Assembly: GCF_028736215.1 (NCBI RefSeq)
Contig: NZ_CP117883.1
Span: 1,364,001 to 1,428,000 of the forward strand
Direction: 5' to 3'
DNA length: 64,000 nt
Source: Mucilaginibacter sp. KACC 22773
Lineage (GTDB): Bacteria; Bacteroidota; Bacteroidia; Sphingobacteriales; Sphingobacteriaceae
Shown here: positions 41,847 through 51,910 of the stretch, piece by piece
Layout: the number at the start of each line of letters is the position of its first letter
How positions within the stretch are numbered: the first letter of the stretch is position 1
Position numbers and translations under genes: made by a program
Notes under the pieces: model-generated
Told to the model about the DNA's origin: nothing
Databases searched by the model: none
The model's input: only the letters and a program-made list of their open reading frames with translations

Positions 41847-43457
41847 ATGAAGTATTTTTTCTGTTTCTTATTGTTATTAAGTTCTTTATCAACATTTGCA
41901 TCTGATGCAACAAATAATTTACTTGAAGAATTAAAAACGGAGATTGGAAAAAAAGGTGCTTACGAGCGTATTAAGGAGTCGCGGATTAACAGGCTGAAAG
42001 TATATAGGGCAAGGCTATCCAAAAATGATTATGATGGGCAGTTTTCTACATTAAACAGTATCTACAGCGAATATAAAGGCTACCAGTTTGATTCGGCATA
42101 TGTTTATGTGGATAAGATGATAGCCTTAAGTAAACAACGTGGCGATAAGCAAGGCGAATATTACAGCTACGTTAAAATGGCTTTTATCCTGCTGTCATCG
42201 GGCATGTTTCACGAAGCTTTTGATTATTTGCATAAGGTTGATGTTAAGGTTTTGGAGACCCCGGCCAAAATTGATTATTATTTTTTTTTGGGCAGGTGTT
42301 ATTACGATATAGCTAATTATAGCAACGACAAATATTTTACGCCCGGTTACATTACAGCGGGCAATAAATCTATCGATTCGGCCATATCTTTTTGCGGCGA
42401 TGACTTTGTGAGCCGTAATTATCTGCTGGGTTTGCAAAAGCTGCAGGAACGTAACTACGTTCAGGGCAAAGTTTGGTTTGGTAAGCTGCTCGAAAAAAAC
42501 ATGGTAATAACCATGCACTTAAGGGCAATGGTTTCCTGCTCATTGGGAATGATTTACTTACAGGAAAATCAAAAAGAGGAGGGCATTAACCTGATGATCC
42601 AATCGGCCATCGCCGATATCAAATCTTCTACGCGCGAAACCGTTGCCCTTTATACCCTTGCCGACCTTTTATATAAAAAAGGAAATATAAAAGACGCTTA
42701 TAGTTTTATACAATTGGCCAAAGAAGATGCCGATTTTTATGGAGCAAGGCAACGAAAAATCCAGATAGGATCAATATTGCCAATTATTGCCGCCGCCGAA
42801 CTCAATAACTCCGAACATCAGAAAAACCGCTTTCTCATCCTGTTGATTACGCTAACGGCCCTGGCCTTACTGGTGGTGTTTTTCCTGGTGATGATTGTTA
42901 AGCAGCTTAGAAAACTGAAAACTAAGGAAAAGATAATAGAAGGGAAAAATGCACAGCTTAATGATATAAATGGCAAACTCCTTGTAGATGCAAAGATTAA
43001 AGAAGAATATATCGGGCAGTTTTTTAAAGCGATATCGGGATATATACTAAAGCTCGAAAACCTGAAGGTATCTATCGAGGCTAAAATCTCGATGAAAAAG
43101 TACGATGCCATTACCTCACTCATCAATAATATAGATATTAAAAAAGAGCGGGAGAATTTATACTATAGTTTTGACCATATTTTTGTGAAAATATTTCCAA
43201 ACTTTATTAATGTATTTAACAGCCTGTTTGACGAAAAAGATCAGATTTGGCCACAGGAAGATGAGTTATTGAATACCGATTTAAGAATATTTGCGCTTAT
43301 CAGAATGGGTATTGCTGATAACGATACTATTGCCAAAATATTAGAATATTCTGTGAATACCATCTACGTTTATAAAATGCGTATCAAAGCCAAATCGCTG
43401 CACCCCGAACAATTTGAGCAGCGCATCATGAACATCAAACCATTTGACATCAGTTAA
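41847..43457 (+). CDS. TPR / transmembrane / DUF6377 regulator, SusR-like
   Basis: A 536-residue protein from the ATG at 41847, where a signal peptide begins (MKYFFCFLLLLSSL, cleavage near FAS); the frame is open 16 codons upstream. Order: periplasmic helical/TPR-like repeats (about 25-325), one transmembrane helix (about 329-351), coiled coil, and the C-terminal DUF6377 block DQIWPQEDELLNTDLRIFALIRMGIADNDTIAKILEYSVNTIYVYKMRIKAK, which is HTH-like. This layout resembles the inner-membrane regulator type that controls starch loci in Bacteroides. It directly precedes susC, so it should control that operon in response to a periplasmic oligosaccharide. Confidence 0.82.
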   Translation: MKYFFCFLLLLSSLSTFASDATNNLLEELKTEIGKKGAYERIKESRINRLKVYRARLSKNDYDGQFSTLNSIYSEYKGYQFDSAYVYVDKMIALSKQRGDKQGEYYSYVKMAFILLSSGMFHEAFDYLHKVDVKVLETPAKIDYYFFLGRCYYDIANYSNDKYFTPGYITAGNKSIDSAISFCGDDFVSRNYLLGLQKLQERNYVQGKVWFGKLLEKNMVITMHLRAMVSCSLGMIYLQENQKEEGINLMIQSAIADIKSSTRETVALYTLADLLYKKGNIKDAYSFIQLAKEDADFYGARQRKIQIGSILPIIAAAELNNSEHQKNRFLILLITLTALALLVVFFLVMIVKQLRKLKTKEKIIEGKNAQLNDINGKLLVDAKIKEEYIGQFFKAISGYILKLENLKVSIEAKISMKKYDAITSLINNIDIKKERENLYYSFDHIFVKIFPNFINVFNSLFDEKDQIWPQEDELLNTDLRIFALIRMGIADNDTIAKILEYSVNTIYVYKMRIKAKSLHPEQFEQRIMNIKPFDIS

Positions 43458-43961
43458 TTTTTTTTAAGCTTTAATAGGTGTTTATGAAGTTTAAAAACCG
43501 CTCATCAGGTAATTTAGTACCAAAATTTGTTAAAATAGAGGTAATAAAAACTTTATATTTTTATCGGGGCATTGTTTTTTAAATTCCTGATAATAAGGAA
43601 TATAAAAAATAAAAACAGCGAAAATGTTTATATAAATTTAAAATTATCCGCGTTTTACCAATCTTGTGTCCTACATCACATTTTTCTACTGCTTTAATAA
43701 CTAAATTGCATAAGATTTTTAGGTGTAATATTATAAACCATTACATTTTCAGTAACCAGTATTGTTAGTTAAGTTCTCGGTGATGCCATTTTGAATTGGT
43801 TTTAAACGAGAATTTTTAACGTTTAATTAAGTATTTTTTTTTCAAGATCTCAATTGAAAATACTTACAATATATACCGGTTGCTAATTTGAAAGGTCATT
43901 TTTATCAGCCCAAAAAGTCTAAACCAGTTAATTAAACCAATTCAACTAAATCTCTGTAATT
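43458..43961 (+). promoter_or_regulatory. susC leader region with a bulged hairpin
   Basis: A 504-base, very AT-rich gap before susC with no credible open frame. A hairpin at 43829-43865 has arms reading AAGTATTTT...CAA and TTGAAAATACTT; the 5' arm carries an extra run of Ts, so it is 12 pairs with a T bulge. A smaller inverted repeat ATTCCT/AGGAAT is at 43583-43601. The larger hairpin ends 97 bases before the start codon, so it could lie in a long leader. No perfect -7 box was found. Confidence 0.45.
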
Positions 43962-46900
43962 ATGCAATTTAAACACTTACTCAAAGTATGTTTCTTTGCC
44001 GTAATTTATCTTTTCTCGGTGCCAGTTATGGCCCAGAATAAGATAATTACCGGAAAAGTAACTGACAAGAAAGATGGATCTCCGTTAATAGGGGTATCAG
44101 TTAAAACTTCATTAACCTCCCCGGGTGGCGCGATAACCAACACCGAGGGCGAATATCGTATTTCAGTTCCCGGGAACGCTACCGTTTTGGTACTAACATA
44201 TGTTGGCTATGTTAGTCAAACTGTTAATATTGATGGCCGCACAACAGTTAATGTTACGATGGATGCTTCCAGTAAAGCATTAAACGAGGTTGTGGTTATT
44301 GGATACGGATCGCAAAGAGTAAAGGATGCAACAGGTTCTGTTGCTTCGTTAAGCACTAAGGATTTCAACAAGGGTGTTATTGCAACACCTGAACAATTGT
44401 TACAAGGTAGAATTGCCGGTGTACAGGTTACCCCTTCAAGTGGCGAGCCAGGTGCCGGTGCAACTATTAACATCCGTGGCGCAAGTTCTATTCGTTCAAG
44501 TAATAATCCGTTATACGTAGTGGATGGTGTTCCTCTTGATAACGGTGGCACAGCAGGTGGTTATGATAGCGGCGCAGGTAGTTCTTCAGCCCGTAACCCT
44601 TTAGCCTTTATTAATCCTGCCGATATCGAGAATATCAGTATATTAAAAGATGCATCCTCTGCTGCTATTTATGGTTCGCGCGGTGCAAACGGCGTTATTT
44701 TAATTACAACCCGTAAGGGCCGTAAAGGTGCAGGTATTCAATTTGGCGCAAGTACAAGCGTTTCCAATGCGGCAAAACGTTATGACTTGCTTGGCAGGGA
44801 AGATTTCCTGACAGCCGTTGCGAGTGTTGGTGCGGACGCTACTTCGGTTGATTACAAAGGCAACACCAACTGGCAAGATCAAATTTTGAGAACAGCTATT
44901 TCTCAAAACTATAACATAGCATTTGGCGGGGCTAATAACACAGGTAATTACCGTTTTTCTGCAGGATATGATGATCAGCAAGGTATCGTTAAAAAAACCG
45001 ATTTAAAGCGTTTTAATGCACGTTTAAATGCTTCTCAATCATTATTTAGCGGCCGTATCAAGTTCGATCTGCAATCATTGTATTCAAATGTAAAGGATCA
45101 GTTTGCGCCTATCACCAATAACGCCGGTTTTAACGGAAGCTTAATAGGTGCTGCTTTGCAAACTAACCCTACTATCCCTGTTTATGATGATAAGGGAAGG
45201 TATTTTGATATCAACGGATACGATGACCAGGGATTTCCGAAAAATAACAGTTTCAGAAACCCTGTATCAATGCTTAACCAGATAGATGACAGGGACAATA
45301 TTAACCGTTTTCTTAACAACCTAACGCTTACTGTAAGACTTGTACAGGGCTTAACATATAAGGGAAATATAGGGCTGGATCTTTCCCGTGGTTTAAGAAA
45401 AACATTTTATGATCCAACAATAGTTGGTTTTACAGATCAAACCAACATCAGGGATTTTAATGTACCGTCTGCTACCGGTAATGGCCGGGGTATTCTGCAG
45501 CATACCGAACTTACCAGTATTATTACCGAACACACGTTAAACTACGAAAAGAAGTTTTCTGATAATAGTAGTTTAACTGCATTGGCCGGTTATTCATATT
45601 CAAACTATAAAAACTACAGCCGTAACGATTTTGGCTGGGGAACTGCAACTTCTGGCCAGTTTGTTAAAAACTACAATGATTTCAAAAATCATTTAGCTTA
45701 CCCGGTTGGTGATAGTAGTAGTTACAGGTTACAATCGTTTTTTGCACGTGTTAACTACTCATATAAAGATAAATATATCTTAACAGGTACACTCAGAAGA
45801 GACGGTTCAAGCCGTTTTGGCAACAATCATAAATATGGTAATTTTCCGGCGTTGGCAGCAAAATGGCGTATCAGCAATGAAAGCTTTGCTCCCAAAGGTA
45901 TATTTGACGATTTAAGCCTTAGGCTGAATTATGGACAAACAGGTAACCAGGAGTTTCCGTCATATGCATCGCTTGCTTTAAGGCAACTTAATTATTACGG
46001 TACGTCAAGCACGCCACTAAATGCTGCAAACCCCGATTTGAAATGGGAGACCCAAACAGCCTATGGCGCCGGTATAGACTTCAGCATACTTAACGGCAGG
46101 ATATCTGGTACGGTTGATTATTTTAATAAATCTCAAAAAAACCTCCTTTTCTTACAGGATTTAGCACAGCCAGCTGCCAGTACAAGGTATTGGGTTAATT
46201 TGCCAGGTAACGTGCGTAACACAGGTGTAGAAGTAGGTTTGCTTTTGCAAGCTGTTCAGGGTAAAAAATTCAGCTGGGATATTAATTATAACATGACGTT
46301 TGTTAAAAACCGCATTGAAAACTTTGGTAACCGCAACGTAATAACCGGTAACATAGATGGCCAGGGCTTATCTGGTGCATATGCACAGTTTTTCGGAAAC
46401 GGATATCCGTTGTATGAGTTTAACGTATCTCAGTATAATGGCTTGGACGCTAATGGATTTGGTATCTATCCAAATGGTATTGATGCGGCAACACCTCATG
46501 GTAGCCCGCTTCCAACCTTCCTTGCTGGTATCAATAACACTTTTACATATGGTAACTGGATGTTAAGTTTCTTCCTGAATGCACAAACAGGCTTTTATAT
46601 TTACAATAACACAGCCAACGCATTCTTTTACAAAGGTAACCTTGTTAGCGGCCGTAACGTGACAAAAGCAGTTGCTTCAACCAATGAAAATCCTTTAAAC
46701 TCTGGCGAAGTATCATCACGCTTCCTTGAAAAAGGCGATTTTTTAAGAATGAGCAACGCGTCTCTGGGTTACACATTCCCGGTTAAGCGAATGGCAATCA
46801 AATCACTGCGTGTTGCAGTCACCGGCCAAAATCTTTTCCTGATAACCGGTTATAGTGGCCTTGACCCGGAAATTAATACCAATAAGGAACGAAATGGTGT

Positions 46901-46976
46901 GCCTTCAAGAGGGATAGATTATACTTCTTATCCAAGCGCACGCACATTTACATTAAGTTTAAATGCAAGTTTTTAA
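43962..46976 (+). CDS. SusC/RagA-type TonB-linked outer-membrane transporter
   Basis: A 1004-residue transporter. Order: signal peptide (1-24, PVMAQ), carboxypeptidase-regulatory-like domain (about 28-100, ITGKVTDKKDGSPLIGVSVK), TonB box/plug (EVVVIGYGSQRVKDATGSVASLS, GRIAGVQVTPSSGEPGAGATINIRGASSIRSSNNPLYVVDGVPLD), then a 22-strand barrel ending in LSLNASF. It imports oligosaccharides bound by SusD. With SusD 11 bases downstream and glucosidases, trehalase and GH65 in the region, alpha-glucosides are the likely cargo. Length is typical. Confidence 0.96.
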   Translation: MQFKHLLKVCFFAVIYLFSVPVMAQNKIITGKVTDKKDGSPLIGVSVKTSLTSPGGAITNTEGEYRISVPGNATVLVLTYVGYVSQTVNIDGRTTVNVTMDASSKALNEVVVIGYGSQRVKDATGSVASLSTKDFNKGVIATPEQLLQGRIAGVQVTPSSGEPGAGATINIRGASSIRSSNNPLYVVDGVPLDNGGTAGGYDSGAGSSSARNPLAFINPADIENISILKDASSAAIYGSRGANGVILITTRKGRKGAGIQFGASTSVSNAAKRYDLLGREDFLTAVASVGADATSVDYKGNTNWQDQILRTAISQNYNIAFGGANNTGNYRFSAGYDDQQGIVKKTDLKRFNARLNASQSLFSGRIKFDLQSLYSNVKDQFAPITNNAGFNGSLIGAALQTNPTIPVYDDKGRYFDINGYDDQGFPKNNSFRNPVSMLNQIDDRDNINRFLNNLTLTVRLVQGLTYKGNIGLDLSRGLRKTFYDPTIVGFTDQTNIRDFNVPSATGNGRGILQHTELTSIITEHTLNYEKKFSDNSSLTALAGYSYSNYKNYSRNDFGWGTATSGQFVKNYNDFKNHLAYPVGDSSSYRLQSFFARVNYSYKDKYILTGTLRRDGSSRFGNNHKYGNFPALAAKWRISNESFAPKGIFDDLSLRLNYGQTGNQEFPSYASLALRQLNYYGTSSTPLNAANPDLKWETQTAYGAGIDFSILNGRISGTVDYFNKSQKNLLFLQDLAQPAASTRYWVNLPGNVRNTGVEVGLLLQAVQGKKFSWDINYNMTFVKNRIENFGNRNVITGNIDGQGLSGAYAQFFGNGYPLYEFNVSQYNGLDANGFGIYPNGIDAATPHGSPLPTFLAGINNTFTYGNWMLSFFLNAQTGFYIYNNTANAFFYKGNLVSGRNVTKAVASTNENPLNSGEVSSRFLEKGDFLRMSNASLGYTFPVKRMAIKSLRVAVTGQNLFLITGYSGLDPEINTNKERNGVPSRGIDYTSYPSARTFTLSLNASF

Positions 46977-46987
46977 TATAAATTAGT

Positions 46988-48526
46988 ATGAAAAAAATTA
47001 CATCAATAGCAGTTACCTGTAGTCTCCTACTTTTGAGCACTATGGGCTGCAAAAAGTTAGACGAGACCGTTTACGGTTCCAAGTCTATTGACAATGGCGG
47101 AGCGGCAAGCGCTGCCGATCTTAACGGCGTTTATTCACAATTATTCGGACAATCAGATCAGGCAAATACTTATGCTCTACAAGAGCATCCTACAGATGAA
47201 ATGATGGGGCCGACACGTGGTACCGATTGGGGAGACTTTGGTACGTGGCGCAAACTTCACACGCATACCTGGACACCATCGCACAACCAGGTTAATGATA
47301 CCTGGGACCAATTAAATATCGGTGTGTTTCGTGCTACGCAGGTTATTTCAAGAGCAACTACAGACCAGATTAAGGCTGAAGCCAGCTTTTTGCGTGCATA
47401 CTTTATGTTCCAGATAGTTGACTTGTATGGCCAGGCCCCTTTTCGCGATCCCAATGCTTCAAACTCGTCTATTCCTAAAGTTTACAGCCGCTCAGAAGCT
47501 ACCGCATTTATTATAGCCGACCTGGAGTTTGCGGAATCAAAATTAGGTGCGTCTGCCAATATCGGCATTGCCAGCAAAGCCGCAGCAGAGGCGCTTTTAG
47601 CCAAAGTTTATTTAAATAAAGCTGTATATACAGCAACTACAGTTGGCGGGCCCTTTACGTTTGCAAAAGCCGATATGGATAAAGTTATTGAGTATGCAAA
47701 CAAAGTTACTGCTGCTGGTTATTCTTTGGAACCGGCCGGCAAATACTTCCAGGACTTTGCCTGGGATAACACTACTCAATCGCATGAAAACATCTTTGGT
47801 ATCTATAATACAGTAGATAAAGTACAAGGCTCGGCCAAAAATCGTTGGAAGATGGGCTTGCATTACAACCAAACACCAGATGGATGGAATGGCTTTACTA
47901 CGCTGGCCGATTTTTACAAATCATTTGAAGCTACAGACGAGCGTAGAGGTGTTGATTATCCGGGACTTACCGACAAAGTTGGTTTAAGAGCAGGGTTTGC
48001 TGTTGGCCAGCAATATGGCCCTAAGGGCGTAGCTTTAAAGCAACGCGGTGGAAAACCACTTGTTTTTACTCCCGATGTAAATCTTAATTATTCAACAGAA
48101 GCACAAGGTATCAGGGTATTCAAATACTTTCCGCACCCGAATGCTGATGGAACAGTTACCGACAGCGGCGAAGATAATGACTATGTAATATTACGTTACG
48201 CCGATGTTATGCTTGAGAAAGCAGAAGCCATTATGCGTGGTGGTACCGATCCAAGCGGGCAAACTGCACTGGCTATCGTAAACGCTATTCGCGTACCGCG
48301 CGGAGCTACTCCATTGGCAAGTGTTGATGCTGCAGCTATGCTGGCCGAACGTGGTCGCGAACTTTATTACGAAGGTTGGAGAAGGAATGACCTGATCCGT
48401 TTTGAAAAATTCAATGATCCGGTTGATCAGCGTCCGTTAAAGACAGATAAATCAAAAACTTTGTACCCTATCCCTCAGCGTGCTGTGGATACCAACCCTA
48501 ATCTTAAACAAAATCCAGGTTATTAA
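46988..48526 (+). CDS. SusD/RagB-family surface glycan-binding lipoprotein
   Basis: A 512-residue lipoprotein, lipobox STMGC (Cys21). The SusD fold is recognisable from the TPR-like helices (RAYFMFQIVDLYGQAPFRD) and the C-terminal SusD signature YYEGWRRNDLIRFEKFNDP and TLYPIPQRAVDTNPNLKQNPGY. It binds the glycan on the cell surface and covers the SusC pore. It is co-transcribed with susC (11-base gap) and followed by a strong terminator, so the downstream lipoprotein genes either depend on read-through or have their own promoter. Confidence 0.96.
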   Translation: MKKITSIAVTCSLLLLSTMGCKKLDETVYGSKSIDNGGAASAADLNGVYSQLFGQSDQANTYALQEHPTDEMMGPTRGTDWGDFGTWRKLHTHTWTPSHNQVNDTWDQLNIGVFRATQVISRATTDQIKAEASFLRAYFMFQIVDLYGQAPFRDPNASNSSIPKVYSRSEATAFIIADLEFAESKLGASANIGIASKAAAEALLAKVYLNKAVYTATTVGGPFTFAKADMDKVIEYANKVTAAGYSLEPAGKYFQDFAWDNTTQSHENIFGIYNTVDKVQGSAKNRWKMGLHYNQTPDGWNGFTTLADFYKSFEATDERRGVDYPGLTDKVGLRAGFAVGQQYGPKGVALKQRGGKPLVFTPDVNLNYSTEAQGIRVFKYFPHPNADGTVTDSGEDNDYVILRYADVMLEKAEAIMRGGTDPSGQTALAIVNAIRVPRGATPLASVDAAAMLAERGRELYYEGWRRNDLIRFEKFNDPVDQRPLKTDKSKTLYPIPQRAVDTNPNLKQNPGY

Positions 48527-48555
48527 TATATTGGGGTTTATTTGATTTATAACAG

Positions 48556-48590
48556 AACGTAGCGGAAATTTTCCGCTACGTTTGTTTTTT
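48556..48590 (+). terminator. Intrinsic terminator after susD
   Basis: A 10-bp stem AACGTAGCGG (48556-48565) and CCGCTACGTT (48573-48582) with loop AAATTTT, followed by TTG and a T6 run. It begins 30 bases after the susD stop and ends 10 bases before the next gene, a typical place for differential expression of susCD over downstream genes. Confidence 0.8.
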
Positions 48591-48599
48591 GCTGATGAT

Positions 48600-51500
48600 A
48601 TGATGCTATTTAAAAAGTGGTCTTTTGTTTTTGCAGGAGTTGTGTTATTATGGAGTTGTAACGGTGGTGGAAAAAACACGTTGTTTTCATTACAACCCAA
48701 CGATGAAACAGGCATAACTTTTATAAACCAGTTAACCGATCAGGACCGCACCAACGTATTTAGCTACCGCAACTATTATAACGGCGGCGGCGTTGCCATT
48801 GGCGATGTTAATAACGATGGGCTTAATGATGTTTACCTTACTTCAAATACCGGGGGTAACCAGCTTTTTATAAATAAAGGCAACTGGAAATTTGAAAACG
48901 TTACAGCCAAAGCAGGTATAAAAGGCACCAAATACTGGAGCACCGGCGCAACCATGGTTGATATTAATGGCGATGGCTGGCTGGATATTTATGTTTGCCA
49001 CAGCGGCAACGCCCGTGGTAAAGAAAAAGGGAACGAATTATTTATTAACCAGCACAATGGCACGTTTAAAGAGGAGGCCGAAAAATATGGCCTGGTAGAT
49101 AATGGCTTATCAACCCAGGCCATATTTTTTGACTATGATAACGATGGCGACCTGGATTGCTTTGTGTTGAATAACTCGTTCAGGCCAATTGGCTCTTTTG
49201 ATTTCAGCAAGAACCTGCGCGAGGTAGTTGACCCACTGGGTGGCGCGCGTTTGTACCGTAATGATGGCAGCCATTTTACTAATGTAACCCAACAGGCCGG
49301 TATTTTTTCAAGCGATATAGGTTTTGGCCTTGGGGTATCCGTGGCCGATGTTAACCAGGATGGTTACCCGGATATTTATGTATCAAACGATTTTTTTGAA
49401 CGCGATTACCTCTACATCAACCAAAAAAACGGAACTTTTAAAGAGGATATCCAAAACGAGACCGGCCACCTGAGCCTGGCATCTATGGGCTCGGACATTG
49501 CCGATATTAATAACGATGGGCAGTATGATATTTTTACTACCGAGATGCTACCCGAAGGTGATAAGCGCCTTAAAAAAATGACCTCGTTTGAATCGTACGA
49601 TGTGATCAAGGCCAAACAGCACGATGGCTATTATAACCAGTACATGCAAAACTGCCTGCAGGTAAATAACGGCGATGGAACTTTTTCCGAAACGGCCTTT
49701 TACTCGGGCATAGCCGCTACCGACTGGAGCTGGGGCGCGCTTATGTTTGATATGGATAACGACGGCTGGAAAGATATTTTTATCTCCAACGGGATTTACA
49801 AAGACCTTACCGACCAGGATTATATCGAATTTTTGGGCAATCGGGATAACATGGCCAAAATAGCCGCGGGGCGTAAAAAGTTCGATTTTAAGGATTTTAC
49901 AGATAAAATGGTATCAACGCCTTTGTCAAATTACGCCTACCTCAATAACCACAACCTTACATTCAGCAATAAAGCTGCCGATTTTGGTTTAGATAAACCT
50001 TCCTTCAGTAATGGTGCTGCCTATGCCGATCTGGATAACGATGGCGATAATGACCTGGTGGTTAATAACGTAAACATGCCTTTATATGTGTATAAAAGCA
50101 ACGCCGAAAGGAACGGCAACCACTTTATTCAATTAAAACTAAAAGGTAGTGGGTTAAATACTTTTGGTGTGGGCACAACCATCAAAGCCTTTATGAAAGG
50201 CAGCGCGCTTATTTATTATAACCAGCCCACCCGTGGTTTTCAAAGCTGCACATCGCCCAATTTGCTTACTATTGGTATAGGGAAGTATAAACAGGTCGAT
50301 TCGCTTCAGGTAATCTGGCCGGGCGGTAAATACCAGCTCATTAAAAATCTTAAAGGCGATAGCGTTTATACATGCAAACAAGTCAACGCAAATTTGAATT
50401 ATAACTGGAACAAGCCGGTAATTAAATCATTATTTGCCGATGTAACCAAAGCCGTGTTTGATAGCATCCCCAAACACAAGGAAGATGATTTTATCGATTT
50501 TGATAACGAGCGGCTGATGCTGCAAATGCTATCTACCGAAAATCCTTACATGGCAAGTGCCGATGTGAATGGCGATGGCTTAACTGATTTTTATTTTGGC
50601 AGTTCGAAAAACGGATTTGCGGCCATCTACATACAACAAAAAAACGGCAGTTTTAAACAAACCATCCCCGATGATTTAGCTAAACAAAGCTACCTTGAAA
50701 ATGCCGGTGCCGTATTTGCCGATTTTGACGGCGATGGCGACCAGGATCTCATCATTGGGGTAGGGGGCAATGCCGATGAAGCAGGTACACCTGTATATTT
50801 CCCCCGGTTTTATGAAAACGATGGCAAAGGGAACTTCCATCGTGATGCAAGCCGTACATTACATGCAGCGGTTAATGCGTCGATGATTGTATCGGCAGAT
50901 TATGATGGCGATGGCCACCCCGATTTATTTATTGGCGGCAGGAGTGTGCCCGGGCTTTACGGCTGTTCACCACAATCATATGTTTTTCATAACGATGGTA
51001 ATGGCCATTTCACCGATGTATCTGCTTCGGTATTAGGCAAGGATACCAAACTGGGCATGGTTACATCGGCCAAATGGGCCGACCTGGATAAAGATGGTTA
51101 CCCCGATTTAATTGTAGCCGGTGACTGGATGGGCATCCGCATTTTCAGGAACAACAAGGGCAAATTTACTGAAGATACGCAACTGGCAAATTACAAAGGT
51201 TGGTGGAGCAGCCTGGAAGTAGCCGATGTAGATGGTGATGGCCACTTGGATATTATTGGCGGCAACATCGGGTTAAACTCCAAATTCAGGGCATCGTTTA
51301 CCGAGCCGATGAAGATTTATATTAAAGATTTTGATAACAATGGCACAAAAGAATGCGTAACATCCATGTACCGCAGCGATGATATCAGCTATGTTTTTCA
51401 TATGAAGCCCGATTTGGTTGGGCAACTGCCGATATTGAAAAAACGCTTCCTGCAATATGTGGATTATGCCGGTAAACCTTTTAATGAAGTATTTACCCCC

Positions 51501-51902
51501 GAGATGCTGGAAGGTGCCGAAACCCATGAGATGAACTTTTTAGCATCGGCCGTATTTTTAAATAACGGCAAAAAATTTACCTGTAAATTGCTGCCTGCCG
51601 ACGCACAGTTATCTATGGTGAACACCATTTTGTGCGATGATATGGGTAGCGCCGGTAACACTAAAATAATTTTGGCCGGCAATTTTTATGGCTTTAAGCC
51701 CGAGATAGGCCGGCTTGATGCCAACCGCGGCCTGGTTTATCAATATAACAAAAATGGCTTTACCTATCTGCCCCCGGCAAAAACAGGGTTTGATTTGCGC
51801 GGGCAGGTACGGTCGTCGCTGGTTATTAAAAATTCAGTGGGAAGCAAATACTACCTGTTTGGTATCAATGACGAACCTTTAAAAGCTTATAAACTCCGTT
51901 AA
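48600..51902 (+). CDS. FG-GAP/VCBS-repeat, ASPIC/UnbV-domain lipoprotein, copy 1
   Basis: An 1100-residue surface lipoprotein from the ATG at 48600 (lipobox LLWSC); the frame open upstream begins in the terminator. The body holds many FG-GAP-type repeats with Ca-binding loops such as DVNNDGLNDVYL, DINGDGWLDIYV, DYDNDGDLDCFV and DLDKDGYPDLIV, forming an integrin-alpha-like propeller. About residues 515-600 are an ASPIC/UnbV (CRTAC1-like) domain (GVGTTIKAF, QVIWPGGKYQLI). Such proteins pair with SusCD loci in Bacteroidota, probably as surface glycan-binding or assembly factors. It is the tandem paralogue of the next gene, 8 bases away. Confidence 0.88.
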   Translation: MMLFKKWSFVFAGVVLLWSCNGGGKNTLFSLQPNDETGITFINQLTDQDRTNVFSYRNYYNGGGVAIGDVNNDGLNDVYLTSNTGGNQLFINKGNWKFENVTAKAGIKGTKYWSTGATMVDINGDGWLDIYVCHSGNARGKEKGNELFINQHNGTFKEEAEKYGLVDNGLSTQAIFFDYDNDGDLDCFVLNNSFRPIGSFDFSKNLREVVDPLGGARLYRNDGSHFTNVTQQAGIFSSDIGFGLGVSVADVNQDGYPDIYVSNDFFERDYLYINQKNGTFKEDIQNETGHLSLASMGSDIADINNDGQYDIFTTEMLPEGDKRLKKMTSFESYDVIKAKQHDGYYNQYMQNCLQVNNGDGTFSETAFYSGIAATDWSWGALMFDMDNDGWKDIFISNGIYKDLTDQDYIEFLGNRDNMAKIAAGRKKFDFKDFTDKMVSTPLSNYAYLNNHNLTFSNKAADFGLDKPSFSNGAAYADLDNDGDNDLVVNNVNMPLYVYKSNAERNGNHFIQLKLKGSGLNTFGVGTTIKAFMKGSALIYYNQPTRGFQSCTSPNLLTIGIGKYKQVDSLQVIWPGGKYQLIKNLKGDSVYTCKQVNANLNYNWNKPVIKSLFADVTKAVFDSIPKHKEDDFIDFDNERLMLQMLSTENPYMASADVNGDGLTDFYFGSSKNGFAAIYIQQKNGSFKQTIPDDLAKQSYLENAGAVFADFDGDGDQDLIIGVGGNADEAGTPVYFPRFYENDGKGNFHRDASRTLHAAVNASMIVSADYDGDGHPDLFIGGRSVPGLYGCSPQSYVFHNDGNGHFTDVSASVLGKDTKLGMVTSAKWADLDKDGYPDLIVAGDWMGIRIFRNNKGKFTEDTQLANYKGWWSSLEVADVDGDGHLDIIGGNIGLNSKFRASFTEPMKIYIKDFDNNGTKECVTSMYRSDDISYVFHMKPDLVGQLPILKKRFLQYVDYAGKPFNEVFTPEMLEGAETHEMNFLASAVFLNNGKKFTCKLLPADAQLSMVNTILCDDMGSAGNTKIILAGNFYGFKPEIGRLDANRGLVYQYNKNGFTYLPPAKTGFDLRGQVRSSLVIKNSVGSKYYLFGINDEPLKAYKLR

Positions 51903-51910
51903 TATTCAAA

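Noticed and set aside
48582..48599. Upstream TTG start for the first FG-GAP lipoprotein
   Set aside because: It lies in the terminator T-tract; the ATG at 48600 begins the signal peptide.
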